Source: Sedimentibacter saalensis (GTDB taxonomy: Bacteria > Bacillota > Clostridia > Tissierellales > Sedimentibacteraceae). Taken from it: a stretch of 64,000 nt of DNA. The notes beneath the pieces are model-generated. The model saw nothing but the letters and a program-made list of their open reading frames with translations, was not told the origin of the DNA and ran no database searches. The translations under genes were made by a program, and so were the position numbers. The stretch lies in NCBI RefSeq assembly GCF_007830175.1, contig NZ_VLKH01000001.1:62001-126000 (forward strand). Reading direction: 5' to 3'. Below, one piece after another: positions 25,270-34,897 of the stretch. Within the stretch, counting starts at the first letter, position 1; each line of letters starts with the position of its first letter.

Positions 25270-25324
25270 ATTGATATTGAAACCTTTCATATATTATATA
25301 ACGTCCATAATTTTCTATATTTAG

Positions 25325-25363
25325 CTTTTAATTCTTAATTCTTAACTCTTAATTCTTAATTAA
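25325..25363. repeat. Short AT tandem repeat (TTAATTCTTAA units)
   Basis: Four imperfect copies of a 9-base CTTAATT unit run into the 3' end of the oppF-like gene. No clear function; possibly slippage-derived. Confidence 0.5.
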
Positions 25364-26162
25364 TAATCGCGCTGTCCAGTAATTTTTTTGTGTATTCTTC
25401 TGCAGGGTGAAGGAGAACATGTTTTGCCTCTCCTGCTTCAACAACAGCACCGTTTTGCATAACTATTATTGTGTCCGACATGTAATTTACAACTCCTATG
25501 TCGTGAGAAATGAAAATGTAGGCAATGTTAAGCTCTTTTTGAAGCTTTTTAAGCAAGTTAATTATTTGAGCTTGAATTGAAACATCAAGAGCTGAAACCG
25601 GTTCATCGCATATTATAACTTTTGGGCTTACAATGAGAGCTCTTGCTATTGCAGCCCTCTGACACTGTCCACCGCTTATTTCAGATGGATACTTGTTTTT
25701 GATGTTTAAATCAAGTCCAACCTTTGCAAGTATTTCATCTACCATCTTGTTTGCTTCTTTTTTATCTCTTGCTATGTTGAGAGTAAATAACGGCATGGAA
25801 ATAATTTCGCCTATTTTATAGTTGGGGTCCATGGAACCTTGGGGATCCTGAAAAATAAACTGGACATTTCTTCTGTATTCCTTGTGCTCTTCGGCAGTCA
25901 TTTCAGCAATATTTTTTCCGTAATAATAAACACTGCCATATGTGGGTTTTTGTAGCCCCCCAACAATTTCACCGGTTGTTGATTTACCGCTTCCCGATTC
26001 ACCCACTATACCCAGAGTCTTTCCTTCTTCAACTATAAAATTCACACTTTTTACCGCAGCAACTTTTTCTTTCACTTTTCCGGTTAAAAAGTGCTTTTTC
26101 ACTACATATTCTTTTCTTATATTCTTAGCTGTTATAACAGATTTGTTTTCTTCAATGCTCAT
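25356..26162 (-). CDS. Oligopeptide/nickel-type ABC transporter ATPase (OppF-like)
   Basis: 268 residues. Walker A GIVGESGSGKSTTGE, Q-loop in QFIFQDPQGSMDPNY, ABC signature EISGGQCQRAAIARAL, Walker B VIICDEPVSALD and the switch histidine in FISHDIGVV. The QDP motif and C-terminal VEAGEAKHVLLHPAEEYTKKLL are characteristic of the OppF/DppF/NikE group. It is the last gene of a five-gene leftward operon and provides one of the two ATPases. It lacks the long cysteine-containing C-terminal extension that the OppD-like partner has. Confidence 0.88.
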   Translation of the reverse strand: MSIEENKSVITAKNIRKEYVVKKHFLTGKVKEKVAAVKSVNFIVEEGKTLGIVGESGSGKSTTGEIVGGLQKPTYGSVYYYGKNIAEMTAEEHKEYRRNVQFIFQDPQGSMDPNYKIGEIISMPLFTLNIARDKKEANKMVDEILAKVGLDLNIKNKYPSEISGGQCQRAAIARALIVSPKVIICDEPVSALDVSIQAQIINLLKKLQKELNIAYIFISHDIGVVNYMSDTIIVMQNGAVVEAGEAKHVLLHPAEEYTKKLLDSAIIN

Positions 26163-26172
26163 AATTAGCCTC

Positions 26173-27138
26173 TTAATCTAAATTGCATCTGAAATAATGA
26201 CCGTCCTCTTCATGATCCTTGACATAAGTCTCGCATATTTCCATTGCCTTAGGACACCTGTTTCTAAATAAACATCCTTTTGTGTCCCTTCCCTTTTCCT
26301 GCACATAACCCGGTATTTCTGCAAGGGGCTCTGTCTTTTTGATCTTCATGGTGGGAATTATGTCTATTAAAAGCTGAGTGTAGGGATGTTTTGGATTTTC
26401 AAACACTGATTTTGTTGTTCCTGACTCGACCACCACTCCTGCATACATGACAGCAAGGCTGTGGCTGTAGTTTTTAACCAGCCCCAAGTCGTGAGATATC
26501 AAAAGTATTGATATGTTAAGCTCGTCATTGATTGACCTGAACAGTTCCATAACTTGTTTCTGCACGGTGCTGTCCAGTGCAGTTGTAGGCTCGTCAGCCA
26601 CAATGAGCTTAGGATCGTTCATGAGTGCCATTGCAATGTTAATTCGCTGTCTCATTCCTCCGCTCAGCTGCCAGGGGTAGTAGTTTAAAACCAACTTTGG
26701 ATTTGAAAAACCTACCTTGCTGAGTATGCCTTCTGCTTTTAGAAGGGATTCTTTTTTATTGTTGTTTGTATGGTCAATAAAACCATCTGCAATCTGATTT
26801 TTAATTTTAATCATGGGATGAAGAAAAAAAACAGTATTTTGAGGAATATAGCCTGCATTTTTCCCAATGTGTGCTTTCTTTTCCCTTGTAGAAATTTCAA
26901 GCATATTTTTCCCTGCAACAATCATTTCATCAGCGCTGAAAATCAAATCATCAGGCAGAAGATTTATAAGTGACTTTGCTGTGAGAGTTTTCCCGGAACC
27001 TGATTCTCCAACCAGTCCGAAAATTTCTCCCTTTTCAATGTTCATGGATGAACTGCTCACAAGAGTATTGCCTTTTGAATCACTTACATGAAGGTTTTTC
27101 AATATTACAGTATTATCATTTATAATTTCATTCATCAT
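26173..27138 (-). CDS. Oligopeptide/nickel-type ABC transporter ATPase (OppD-like)
   Basis: 321 residues. Walker A GLVGESGSGKTLTAKS, signature QLSGGMRQRINIAMAL, Walker B LIVADEPTTALD and LLISHDLGLVKNY are intact. The C-terminal oligopeptide-family extension holds cysteines in CLFRNRCPKAMEIC and FRCN, which bind an Fe-S cluster in related proteins. The start overlaps the OppC-like gene by 11 bases and has AGGAGG upstream, indicating coupling. Confidence 0.88.
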   Translation of the reverse strand: MMNEIINDNTVILKNLHVSDSKGNTLVSSSSMNIEKGEIFGLVGESGSGKTLTAKSLINLLPDDLIFSADEMIVAGKNMLEISTREKKAHIGKNAGYIPQNTVFFLHPMIKIKNQIADGFIDHTNNNKKESLLKAEGILSKVGFSNPKLVLNYYPWQLSGGMRQRINIAMALMNDPKLIVADEPTTALDSTVQKQVMELFRSINDELNISILLISHDLGLVKNYSHSLAVMYAGVVVESGTTKSVFENPKHPYTQLLIDIIPTMKIKKTEPLAEIPGYVQEKGRDTKGCLFRNRCPKAMEICETYVKDHEEDGHYFRCNLD

Positions 27139-27949
27139 GGCTCCTCCTGTTGATGAGCATGTCGTTTAATCCGTCTCCTATGAGATTGAATCCAAGAATT
27201 GTAATTATTATTGCTATTCCAGGAGCCACTGCAAGGTACGGATATGTTAGGAAGTACTGCCTTGATTCGCTGAGCATCAGTCCCCAGCTTGCATATGGCG
27301 GCTGAATTCCAAGACCAAGAAATGAAAGTGATGTTTCTATCATAACAGCAGAGCCTATGGCAGAGCTGTACTGAGTTACAAGCTTGGGCAGCATGGCAGG
27401 AACAAAGTGCTTGAAGAATATTTTACTGTTTGTTGTTCCATAGCTTTTTGCAGCCTTTATATACAGAAGATTTTCCGTATCAAGTATCATTGAATACACA
27501 AGCCTTGCAAAAACAGGAATCATGAAAATTGCTATGGCTATGATGGAACCCTTAAGACCTTTTCCAGCCACTGTAACAATCATAAGTGCAAGAAGAATAC
27601 CCGGAAATGACATGAGCCCGTCCATAATTCGCATGATAACAGAGCTTGCTGCTTTTTTTAACATTGCAGCAACAGCTCCCAATGCTATGCCAAATGTGGT
27701 TCCAAGGGTTACAGATCCTATCCCCACAAGCAGCACATTTCTCGAGCCGTACATTAATCTGCTGAGGATATCCCTTCCGAAGTTATCTGTACCAAGAATG
27801 TGTTCGGAATCGAAGTCAGGCTTTAAAAAGCGCTCTGATATATTCATTTCATTTGGAGGGTACGGCATGTATACAAATGACAACCCCCACATTGCTAAAA
27901 CAAGCAAAATTAATATGATACCTGTTGCGATGCTCAAATTTTTTTTCAT
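27128..27949 (-). CDS. ABC transporter permease (OppC-like)
   Basis: 273 residues with an N-terminal membrane anchor, the extracytoplasmic LGTDNFGRDILSRLMYGSR motif of OppC/DppC/NikC permeases, and five further membrane segments. The EAA loop near FFKHFVPAMLPKLV contacts the ATPase. LGLGIQPPYASWGLMLSES is the usual C-terminal family motif. It forms the channel with the OppB-like protein encoded eight bases upstream. Confidence 0.88.
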   Translation of the reverse strand: MKKNLSIATGIILILLVLAMWGLSFVYMPYPPNEMNISERFLKPDFDSEHILGTDNFGRDILSRLMYGSRNVLLVGIGSVTLGTTFGIALGAVAAMLKKAASSVIMRIMDGLMSFPGILLALMIVTVAGKGLKGSIIAIAIFMIPVFARLVYSMILDTENLLYIKAAKSYGTTNSKIFFKHFVPAMLPKLVTQYSSAIGSAVMIETSLSFLGLGIQPPYASWGLMLSESRQYFLTYPYLAVAPGIAIIITILGFNLIGDGLNDMLINRRSHDE

Positions 27950-27956
27950 TTATTTA

Positions 27957-28913
27957 TTATTCTCCCCGCTGAAAGGATTTTATTCTAGGATTTATAAACA
28001 TTATCAGCACATCCACCGCCAATGTGATGAAGATTACCATTGCTGTAATAAACATCACAAGGCCTTGGAGAAGAACAATGTCTCTGTGCTCCACGGCACT
28101 CAAAACCAGACGGCCCAATCCTGGCAGTGAAAAAATAGTCTCAACCACGACGGTTCCTCCTGCAAGTTTTGCAAACTGCATTCCAATAATTGTAAGCGGT
28201 GCAACGAGAGCTCCCCTCAACGCATATTTAACATAAACTTTTCGTGCCCCAAGCCCTTTTACTTTTGCCATGTCCATGTAGTCCTGATTCAATGAATCAA
28301 GCATGGAGCTTCTTACAATTCTTAACAGTGTACCTGTTTCTCCTATTGCAAGAACCACAGAAGGAAGTGTTATGCTTTTTATGAATCCTGCAAAGTTATC
28401 ACTGAGCGGAACAAATCCCGATACAGGAAACAATTTAAGCTTAAGACCGAAATAAACAATAAAAACCATTCCTATCCAAAAGGAAGGAATGGCTGTTCCA
28501 AGCTGCATGATGCTTCTTGAAAAATAATCTATGATGCTGTTCTTTTTAATTGCCGATAGCATTCCAAACAAGAACGCCAAAAAAACAGCAATAATCATGG
28601 CAAATACAGATATGGAAAGAGTAACAGGAAGACTGCCTGTAATCAATGATTTCACAGACTCCCCGTACACATAGGATGTTCCCATGTCAAGATGAAGAAG
28701 GTCATTAAGCCATCCAAGATACTGCTGGTAAAGGGGCCTGTCCAGACCCATGGCTGCATGAAGTTCCTGAACCATTTCCGGAGTTGCTTCAGTTCCCAGA
28801 ATAAGCTGGGCAGGGTCCCCCGGAATGATCATTAATACAGCAAATGTTATGATTGAAACAACCAGCAACACAACAACCGAGCTTTTGACTCTGTCTAAAA
28901 CATACCTTAACAT
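27957..28913 (-). CDS. ABC transporter permease (OppB-like)
   Basis: 318 residues, six predicted membrane segments. MLRYVLDRVKSSVVVLLVVS at the start and MIIPGDPAQLILG are typical of OppB/DppB/NikB. The EAA-type loop is DYMDMAKVKGLGARKVYVKY and the C-terminal part shows VETIFSLPGLGRLVLSAV. Channel half of the importer; GGGGTGAATTT before the ATG. Confidence 0.88.
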   Translation of the reverse strand: MLRYVLDRVKSSVVVLLVVSIITFAVLMIIPGDPAQLILGTEATPEMVQELHAAMGLDRPLYQQYLGWLNDLLHLDMGTSYVYGESVKSLITGSLPVTLSISVFAMIIAVFLAFLFGMLSAIKKNSIIDYFSRSIMQLGTAIPSFWIGMVFIVYFGLKLKLFPVSGFVPLSDNFAGFIKSITLPSVVLAIGETGTLLRIVRSSMLDSLNQDYMDMAKVKGLGARKVYVKYALRGALVAPLTIIGMQFAKLAGGTVVVETIFSLPGLGRLVLSAVEHRDIVLLQGLVMFITAMVIFITLAVDVLIMFINPRIKSFQRGE

Positions 28914-28934
28914 AAATTCACCCCGTTACATACC

Positions 28935-30446
28935 TTACTCTGCAAAGCTCACTGTGCTGAAGTCATAAACGTCTATTGGGAATATTTCCATACCCTGCAC
29001 GTCTTTCTGAAGAGCAAGCATTGTTCGCGGTGTCTGCAGATAGATAGCAGGAAGTTTCTCAGCCAATATCACTTGTATTTGTTTATATATTTCTTTTCTC
29101 TTGCTCTCATCAAGTTCCTTAAGAGCATCAGCAAGAAGCTGGTCTACCTCGCCTGTTTTCAGACTTATATAATCATTGCTGTCGGATTTGTATCTTGCCA
29201 GGAACGCATATGAATCAAGTCTTCCTGTGTGTCCTACAACAGTTGTATCGAATTTCTTTGCTGTGTAAACATCGCTCAGCCATGTTCCCCATTCAACAAT
29301 TTCAATTTTTACATTTATGCCGATTTTTCCTAGCTGATCTGCAATAACCTGACCTGCATCAACGTGAAGCTGATAATTTTTAGGAAGAGTCATATTTATG
29401 TCAAATCCGTTTTCATATCCTGCTTCTTTCAAAAGTTCCTTAGCCTTTTCAGGATTGTATTCAATCATGTTGTTTGTGTCGTAGTAATCAGGTGAAGTTG
29501 GCGGAAGATGTGAACCTATTTTGTCGCCGTAGCCGAACATGGAAGCTTCAATCACTTCATCTTTGTTTATTGCTATGGCCATTGCCTGTCTTACCTTTTC
29601 ATTTTTCAGGATTTCATTGTCAGTGTTGATTGACAATATCTGCACAGCATTCATTGGCTCTGAAATAACCTGGTAAGCTTCATTGTTTTCAACCATTGTT
29701 ACCTGGTCTCCGGTAAGAGGAATTATGTCCAGGTCTCCAACCTGGAAGCTTGCCATCATGCTTGTGGCATCAGGTATCAAAACAAGCTTCACTGTTTCCA
29801 GTTTTGCTTTTTCACCGAAATAATTGTCATTTCTTTCAAGAGTCAAATTCTGTTGAGGATTCCATTCTTTCAGTTTAAAGGCGCCTGTTCCCACGGGAGC
29901 AGTTTTTAAATTATCAGCTGCTTCTTCAGGAACAATTGCAGTCCACGGGTATGCAAATCTTTTTAACAGTTCCACATCCAGTGTTTCAGTTGTAAATTTT
30001 ATATTATAGTCATCGACAGTTTCTATTTTAACTATATTGTCATAATCTTTTGCTTTTGGGCTTTCTGCATCTTTAAGTCTGTTGAAAGAATATTCAACAT
30101 CCTTTGCAGTCATCTGTCTTCCGTTGTGGAAATAAACATCATCTCTCAATGTGAATGTAATTTCCATGCCATTTTCGGAAACATTCCATTCCTTTGCAAG
30201 TCTTGGGGTGATTTCCCAGTCAGATGTTACAGATACCAATGTATCATAAATGTTGTTAGTTACGGAGAATGTTGAGGCCGCTGCAGTTCTTTGAGGGTCA
30301 AGGCCTTCCGGTTCAGTGGTGTATCCCATTGTCAAGCCGGTCTTGGCAGCTGTTTGTGGCTCTTTAGGAGTGTTTTCTTGATTGGAGCATGCAGAAATGC
30401 TAAACAGCATAACGGCAGCTAATAAAAAAGCTATTATTCTTTTCAT
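28935..30446 (-). CDS. Extracellular solute-binding lipoprotein, family 5
   Basis: 503 residues. A lipoprotein signal peptide with lipobox SISAC places it on the outer face of the membrane. YTTEPEGLDPQRTAAAS, ITFTLRDDVYFHNGRQMTAKDVEYSF and KVRQAMAIAINKDEVI are SBP_bac_5 signatures. The family binds peptides, nickel chelates, opines or haem; substrate cannot be told from sequence, and the CooS homologue in this window makes nickel only a possibility. First gene of the importer operon, with AAAGGA before its start. Confidence 0.88.
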   Translation of the reverse strand: MKRIIAFLLAAVMLFSISACSNQENTPKEPQTAAKTGLTMGYTTEPEGLDPQRTAAASTFSVTNNIYDTLVSVTSDWEITPRLAKEWNVSENGMEITFTLRDDVYFHNGRQMTAKDVEYSFNRLKDAESPKAKDYDNIVKIETVDDYNIKFTTETLDVELLKRFAYPWTAIVPEEAADNLKTAPVGTGAFKLKEWNPQQNLTLERNDNYFGEKAKLETVKLVLIPDATSMMASFQVGDLDIIPLTGDQVTMVENNEAYQVISEPMNAVQILSINTDNEILKNEKVRQAMAIAINKDEVIEASMFGYGDKIGSHLPPTSPDYYDTNNMIEYNPEKAKELLKEAGYENGFDINMTLPKNYQLHVDAGQVIADQLGKIGINVKIEIVEWGTWLSDVYTAKKFDTTVVGHTGRLDSYAFLARYKSDSNDYISLKTGEVDQLLADALKELDESKRKEIYKQIQVILAEKLPAIYLQTPRTMLALQKDVQGMEIFPIDVYDFSTVSFAE

Positions 30447-30619
30447 TTTTTTATCCTTTCAGTTAATAAAATTTAAAAATATCTTTTACTGAAAATCAAA
30501 TTAAACGCTTTGTTTTCACCTTTTATTATCAAATCATGAGTATCTGTAATAAGTCTTGAAAGCTGCGCTGTAATCTGATTAAAATCAAATACATTTATGT
30601 TTAACACATATCATTTGAA

Positions 30620-30637
30620 ATGTCAATAGATTGACAT
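30620..30637. promoter_or_regulatory. 18-bp palindrome between divergent genes (operator candidate)
   Basis: ATGTCAAT-AG-ATTGACAT is a perfect 8-2-8 inverted repeat about 175 bases before the binding-protein gene. The symmetrical form suits a dimeric repressor. Otherwise 30447-30740 is AT-rich with no gene seen. Confidence 0.45.
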
Positions 30638-30745
30638 AATTTAACGGACATATGCAGGATTTTTTTCGACAAAAAATGTCATGTACTCAAATGTTTATAT
30701 GCACCGGAAATGATACAACAGGTTTTATACATTAAATTTAGCACG

Positions 30746-30774
30746 TTGTAAAAAAATGCAAATCATGATATTAT
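30746..30774 (+). promoter_or_regulatory. Promoter of the membrane protein-ABC exporter genes
   Basis: TTGTAA (30746-30751), 17-base spacer and TATTAT (30769-30774), about 40 bases before the first ATG. Confidence 0.55.
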
Positions 30775-30814
30775 ATTAGTTGCATTATTGATTTATATGA
30801 AATCGAGGTGGATT

Positions 30815-31186
30815 ATGAACCCAAGCAGAAAAAAACTTAAGGAAATGCAGCAAAAAAAATGGTGGAGCTATGCTCTGCTGGCAGCAGGAATGTTTGTTTT
30901 CACGGAAGGCTGCACAATTTTAAGAACAAATATGGAATACGCCTTGCCTGCAATTGTATTCAGCTTGTTTATGCACTCAAGCAGCATGAAGGACTTAGGA
31001 AAAAGATTGTTGAAGCATGAACCCGGAAGTGCTGCAAACATTGCCATGTTGCTGGTTCTTCTATTTACAGCTGTAACAAGTTATATGAGAGAAATCACAC
31101 TTTCAGCAATTTTTATCATGAATGTTTCAGCAGTGCTGGTATTTTTAATTGTAGCAGCTGCTTCAAAATTCATTAAAAAGCAATAA
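30815..31186 (+). CDS. Small four-helix membrane protein, unknown
   Basis: About 123 residues after the ATG at 30815, which has GAGGTGG upstream; an upstream TTG at 30788 is in frame but lacks a site. A basic N-terminus (NPSRKKLKEMQQKKWW) is followed by membrane segments at about residues 16-33, 39-50, 70-86 and 94-115. I recognise no family. It lies 12 bases before an ABC exporter gene and is probably cotranscribed with it, so it may assist or regulate that transporter. Confidence 0.6.
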   Translation: MNPSRKKLKEMQQKKWWSYALLAAGMFVFTEGCTILRTNMEYALPAIVFSLFMHSSSMKDLGKRLLKHEPGSAANIAMLLVLLFTAVTSYMREITLSAIFIMNVSAVLVFLIVAAASKFIKKQ

Positions 31187-31198
31187 TAAGGAGCATAT

Positions 31199-32917
31199 AT
31201 GGTTAAAAGATTTATATCATACTACAAACCCGTAAAAAAAATATTTATTATCGACATGGTCTGCGCATTTGTAATGGCTGTGTGCGATTTGTTTTATCCA
31301 ATGATAACAAGGAACATAATCAACATTTATGTTCCAAACCAGCAGTTCAACCTCATGGTAACATGGCTGGTGGCTTTAGGGCTTATTTATCTGTTGAAGG
31401 TGGGGCTTAACTACTACATTACATACTATGGTCACATAATGGGAGTCATAATGCAGGCAAATATGAGAAAAGACATTTTCGAGCACCTGCAGGACCTTCC
31501 TTTTGTGTTCTTTGATGAAAACAAAACAGGCAGCCTAACTTCCAGAATAATAAACGACCTTATGGAAGTGTCTGAACTGGCACACCACGGTCCTGAGGAT
31601 TTGTTCATTTCCCTCATAATGCTGGTGGGGAGCTTCGTAATGCTTAGCACCATAAATTTCCCTCTTGCTCTCATAGTATTTTCAGTTGTTCCGTTTTTGA
31701 TTTTAATTGTAATGAAGCTTAGAATCAGAATGTCGGACACATTTCTTGAAACAAGGGAAACAATCGGTGAAGTAAATGCCACAATTGAAAACAGCATTTC
31801 AGGCATAAGAGTATCAAAGGCTTTCAGCAACAAACAAAATGAAATTGATAAATTTGAAAACAACAACCACAAATTCCAGACTGCAAGAAAAAAAGCTTAC
31901 AAGGTAATGGCTGAATTTCACGTGAGTTCTTCATTTGTAATTGACTTTTTAAACATTCTTGTATTAAGCGCCGGAGGGATTTTCTTCTTCAAGGGATGGA
32001 TAAACTTTGGAGATTTTGCAGCTTTCATATTGTACATAAGCAACTTCCTCAATCCCATAAGAAAACTCATAAACTTCGTTGAGCAGTACCAGTCAGGCAT
32101 TTCAGGATTCAAGAGATTTACTGAGGTAATGGATGCTGAAATAGAAAAAGACGAACCAGGTGCAGCAGACATTGAAAAAGTCATAGGAGACATACAGTTC
32201 AACGATGTGACTTTCTCATACGGAGACGACAAGGAAATATTAAAGGACATCTCATTCAAAATCGATGCAGGCAAGACTGTTGCTTTCGTTGGACCTTCCG
32301 GAGGAGGAAAGACAACACTGTGTCACCTCATACCTCGTTTTTATGAAACAGAAGAAGGTACTATTTCCATAGACAACAAAGACATCAAGGATTTCACCCG
32401 CAAATCTCTCAGAAAAAGCATTGGAATTGTTCAGCAGGATGTGTTCCTTTTCACAGGAACAATTTATGACAACATACTATGCGGGAAACTTGATGCAACA
32501 GACGAAGAAATTCAGCATGCAGCAAAAATGGCCAACATCCACGATTTCATCATGGACCTTCCCGATGGTTACAACACTTATGTAGGAGAAAGAGGTGTGA
32601 AACTTTCCGGGGGACAAAAACAAAGAATTTCAATAGCCCGTGTATTTTTGAAAAATCCGCCAATACTTATACTTGATGAAGCAACATCTGCATTAGACAA
32701 TGCAACAGAACTTCTTATACAAAATTCTCTTGAGGAACTGTCAAAGGGAAGAACAACTGTTGTTGTTGCACACAGGCTTTCAACCATTAAAAATGCAGAT
32801 GAAATAATTGTCTTAACAGACAAGGGAATTCAGGAAAAAGGAAGACACGAGGATTTAATCAAAGCAGAAGGCATTTATGCGGAACTTTATAATTCTCAGT
32901 TTAAAAACCTGGCTTAG
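31199..32917 (+). CDS. ABC exporter, fused permease and ATPase (MsbA/LmrA-like)
   Basis: 572 residues. Six membrane segments fill residues 1-310 (ABC type 1 exporter domain; HLQDLPFVFFDENKTGSLTSRI is the first coupling helix). The ATPase has Walker A VGPSGGGKTTLCHLI, signature VKLSGGQKQRISIARVFL, Walker B PILILDEATSALDNAT and VVVAHRLSTI. It would form a homodimer, since no second half-transporter is near. Substrates of this group include lipids, drugs and peptides. AAGGAG precedes the ATG. Confidence 0.88.
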   Translation: MVKRFISYYKPVKKIFIIDMVCAFVMAVCDLFYPMITRNIINIYVPNQQFNLMVTWLVALGLIYLLKVGLNYYITYYGHIMGVIMQANMRKDIFEHLQDLPFVFFDENKTGSLTSRIINDLMEVSELAHHGPEDLFISLIMLVGSFVMLSTINFPLALIVFSVVPFLILIVMKLRIRMSDTFLETRETIGEVNATIENSISGIRVSKAFSNKQNEIDKFENNNHKFQTARKKAYKVMAEFHVSSSFVIDFLNILVLSAGGIFFFKGWINFGDFAAFILYISNFLNPIRKLINFVEQYQSGISGFKRFTEVMDAEIEKDEPGAADIEKVIGDIQFNDVTFSYGDDKEILKDISFKIDAGKTVAFVGPSGGGKTTLCHLIPRFYETEEGTISIDNKDIKDFTRKSLRKSIGIVQQDVFLFTGTIYDNILCGKLDATDEEIQHAAKMANIHDFIMDLPDGYNTYVGERGVKLSGGQKQRISIARVFLKNPPILILDEATSALDNATELLIQNSLEELSKGRTTVVVAHRLSTIKNADEIIVLTDKGIQEKGRHEDLIKAEGIYAELYNSQFKNLA

Positions 32918-32925
32918 GAGGTTTT

Positions 32926-33654
32926 ATGAACATTACAATTATAGGATGCTGGGGCGGTTTCCCCAAAGCAGGCGAAGCAACATCCGGTTACATGGTGGAG
33001 CATGACGGCTTCAAGCTGCTTCTTGAGTGCGGCAGCGGAGTTGTGAGCCTCATGCAGCAAAAATATGATCTAGGGGAAATTGATGCAGTCATATTGACCC
33101 ACTATCACTACGACCACATGTGCGACATTGGACCACTTCAATATGCGAGGCAGATTAAGACACAGCTTGGACAAATAAACAAATCTCTTCCCATATATGC
33201 ACCAAGGGGAGAATTTTTCAACCTGCTGAAGTGGGAAGATTACACATACGGCCAGGATTTTGATGATAAAAGTATTTTAACCATAGGACCCTTTGAAATA
33301 AGCTTCATTAAAAATGTCCATCCTGTTGAAGCTTACAGCATACGAATAAAATGCAGTGACAAAGTGTTTTCATTCACTTCAGACACAGCATACTTTGAAG
33401 GTTTAGAGAGTTTCTTTGACAAATCTGACATTCTCATAAGCGAATGCAGTTTTTATTCCCACATGGACGGTACGAAGGCAGGGCATCTGAACAGCTCACA
33501 GGCAGGAATGCTTGCTAAAAACGCACATGTTAAAAAGCTTGTTCTCACTCACCTTCCCCACTTCGGAAATCTAGAAGACCTTGTAAAACAAGCAAAAGAA
33601 CAATACACTGGAGAAATAGTCTTAGCAGAAAAATTCATGGAAATTACAATATAA
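32926..33654 (+). CDS. MBL-fold metallo-hydrolase (YhfI-like)
   Basis: 242 residues. The metallo-beta-lactamase motif THYHYDHMCDIGPLQYA, a later ECSFYSHM segment, AGHLNSSQAG and VLTHLPHFG supply the histidine and aspartate metal ligands of the RNase Z/YhfI branch. The start GCWGGFPKAGEATSGY is typical of YhfI-like hydrolases. The substrate is unknown. It follows the exporter gene by eight bases with AGGAGG, so is the last gene of that operon. Confidence 0.82.
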   Translation: MNITIIGCWGGFPKAGEATSGYMVEHDGFKLLLECGSGVVSLMQQKYDLGEIDAVILTHYHYDHMCDIGPLQYARQIKTQLGQINKSLPIYAPRGEFFNLLKWEDYTYGQDFDDKSILTIGPFEISFIKNVHPVEAYSIRIKCSDKVFSFTSDTAYFEGLESFFDKSDILISECSFYSHMDGTKAGHLNSSQAGMLAKNAHVKKLVLTHLPHFGNLEDLVKQAKEQYTGEIVLAEKFMEITI

Positions 33655-33688
33655 AAGTTTCCGGCAGAAATGCCGGAAACTTATTTTT
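33655..33688 (+). terminator. Terminator after the metallo-hydrolase gene
   Basis: AAGTTTCCGGCA and TGCCGGAAACTT pair perfectly around GAAA and are followed by ATTTTT. Confidence 0.9.
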
Positions 33689-33708
33689 GATTACAAATTA
33701 ACTTTTTG

Positions 33709-33795
33709 ATCGTGTCATTCTGAGGGCAAAGCCCGAAGAATCTCATCTTTTAAACTAGTAGATCCTTCGCTAACGCTCAGGATGACAAAGTCGAG
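33709..33795. repeat. Family B repeat
   Basis: GTGTCATTCTGAGG ... GAAGAATCTCATC ... GATCCTTCGC ... CTCAGGATGACAAAG, the reverse orientation of the core at 18026-18090. It has no coding capacity. Confidence 0.7.
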
Positions 33796-33804
33796 CTATT
33801 ATTT

Positions 33805-34776
33805 CTACTCTTCATTCTTAATTAAATAAATGTAATGTCTCCACACTTTGACCCACTGGTCCAGATTGTACATTTTTCTTACTTCTTCATCGCTGTTTGC
33901 AGCCGGGTCGTTTACTACTATGTATTCTGTTCCGCATACATTTTGAAAACCAACAACAACCATGAGATGTCCTGATGGAAATGCGGATATGGCTCCGTCA
34001 AGCTGCTCCTTGTTTTTTGAAACAACAGAAGCCACAACGGGTATTCCTTTTGCTATGAGGTTTTTAACTGGATTAATGCTTTTGCATTTTTTTGTGTATG
34101 CTCTCATACCCTGTTCTCCGGCATATGCTGTGTTTTGAGGCCAGTTTCCGTATAGTTCGCTTCCTGTGTCAAATGTTCCCTTTGTAACTTCATCAAGGCT
34201 TAAATTTTTACCGTGGAATTTTAAAGTCATGGTAAGAGAAGTAGGGCTGCATATTGAGTGGCTGTCCTTGTGACAGCTGGCAAGCTGAGAAATTGTGGGT
34301 ACGTTTTCAATTATTCTATAGCAGTTACCTTCAAGTTCCTCATCTTCACCGGAATCAGTGCTGAATGCAATGAGTTTAAGTTTCGGATTTTTTCCTGTAA
34401 GCACTGCTTTCATTCTTACTGCATCGGCTAATTTATTATCTTTTATAAAAATTCTGTCTTCTGTAACTCTTATGAGCTCATGGTTTCCGTGTTCCTTGAT
34501 TCCTTTGTTAAATCCATCCGTAGACCAAACTCCGTAGCTTACGAAATCCGTCCACTGGTTTTCAACTCTTACTTGTATGAATACTTCAACAAAACTATTT
34601 TCGTCAGTTCTTGAATTCCATGATGGAGTAATCTCAGAGAATTTTTCTGTTTCGATTATGGGAGTCACAAGAAACCCTTCATCCATGTCTTTCTTTAATC
34701 TTAAAAAATCCCCTTCCAACTCTAAACCAGTAAGTTCATTGTTGCTTAATTTTTTATTTTCACATATCCAATCCAT
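33805..34776 (-). CDS. C39-like cysteine peptidase-fold protein
   Basis: About 323 residues. The C-terminal half has the Peptidase_C39_2 pattern: a cysteine in HSICSPTSLTMTLKFHG, a histidine in SGHLMVVVGF and an aspartate/asparagine in IVVNDPAA. The N-terminal half is a beta-rich region unlike anything I can name. No signal peptide is visible, so a cytoplasmic role is likely. An ATG at 34806 is in frame, but GGAGGAGG places the start at 34776 (MDWICEN). Monocistronic. Confidence 0.7.
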   Translation of the reverse strand: MDWICENKKLSNNELTGLELEGDFLRLKKDMDEGFLVTPIIETEKFSEITPSWNSRTDENSFVEVFIQVRVENQWTDFVSYGVWSTDGFNKGIKEHGNHELIRVTEDRIFIKDNKLADAVRMKAVLTGKNPKLKLIAFSTDSGEDEELEGNCYRIIENVPTISQLASCHKDSHSICSPTSLTMTLKFHGKNLSLDEVTKGTFDTGSELYGNWPQNTAYAGEQGMRAYTKKCKSINPVKNLIAKGIPVVASVVSKNKEQLDGAISAFPSGHLMVVVGFQNVCGTEYIVVNDPAANSDEEVRKMYNLDQWVKVWRHYIYLIKNEE

Positions 34777-34897
34777 AATTATCCTCCTCCATATCCAATA
34801 TATCATTTTTATGAAATTAATACAATTATAATCCTTGAAATTGTTACTTTGTCATATTATAATAAACTACCATAAGATTAAAATAGGATGTGAAAAT

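Noticed and set aside
27522..28130. Long open frame on the plus strand across the permease genes
   Set aside because: It is antisense to two clear OppC/OppB-like genes, has no ribosome site and no recognisable product.
28935..30446. Assignment of the binding protein as NikA (nickel) because a CODH homologue is nearby
   Set aside because: The nearest CODH homologue is 14 kb away and lacks a normal C-cluster; the binding protein shows only general family 5 features.
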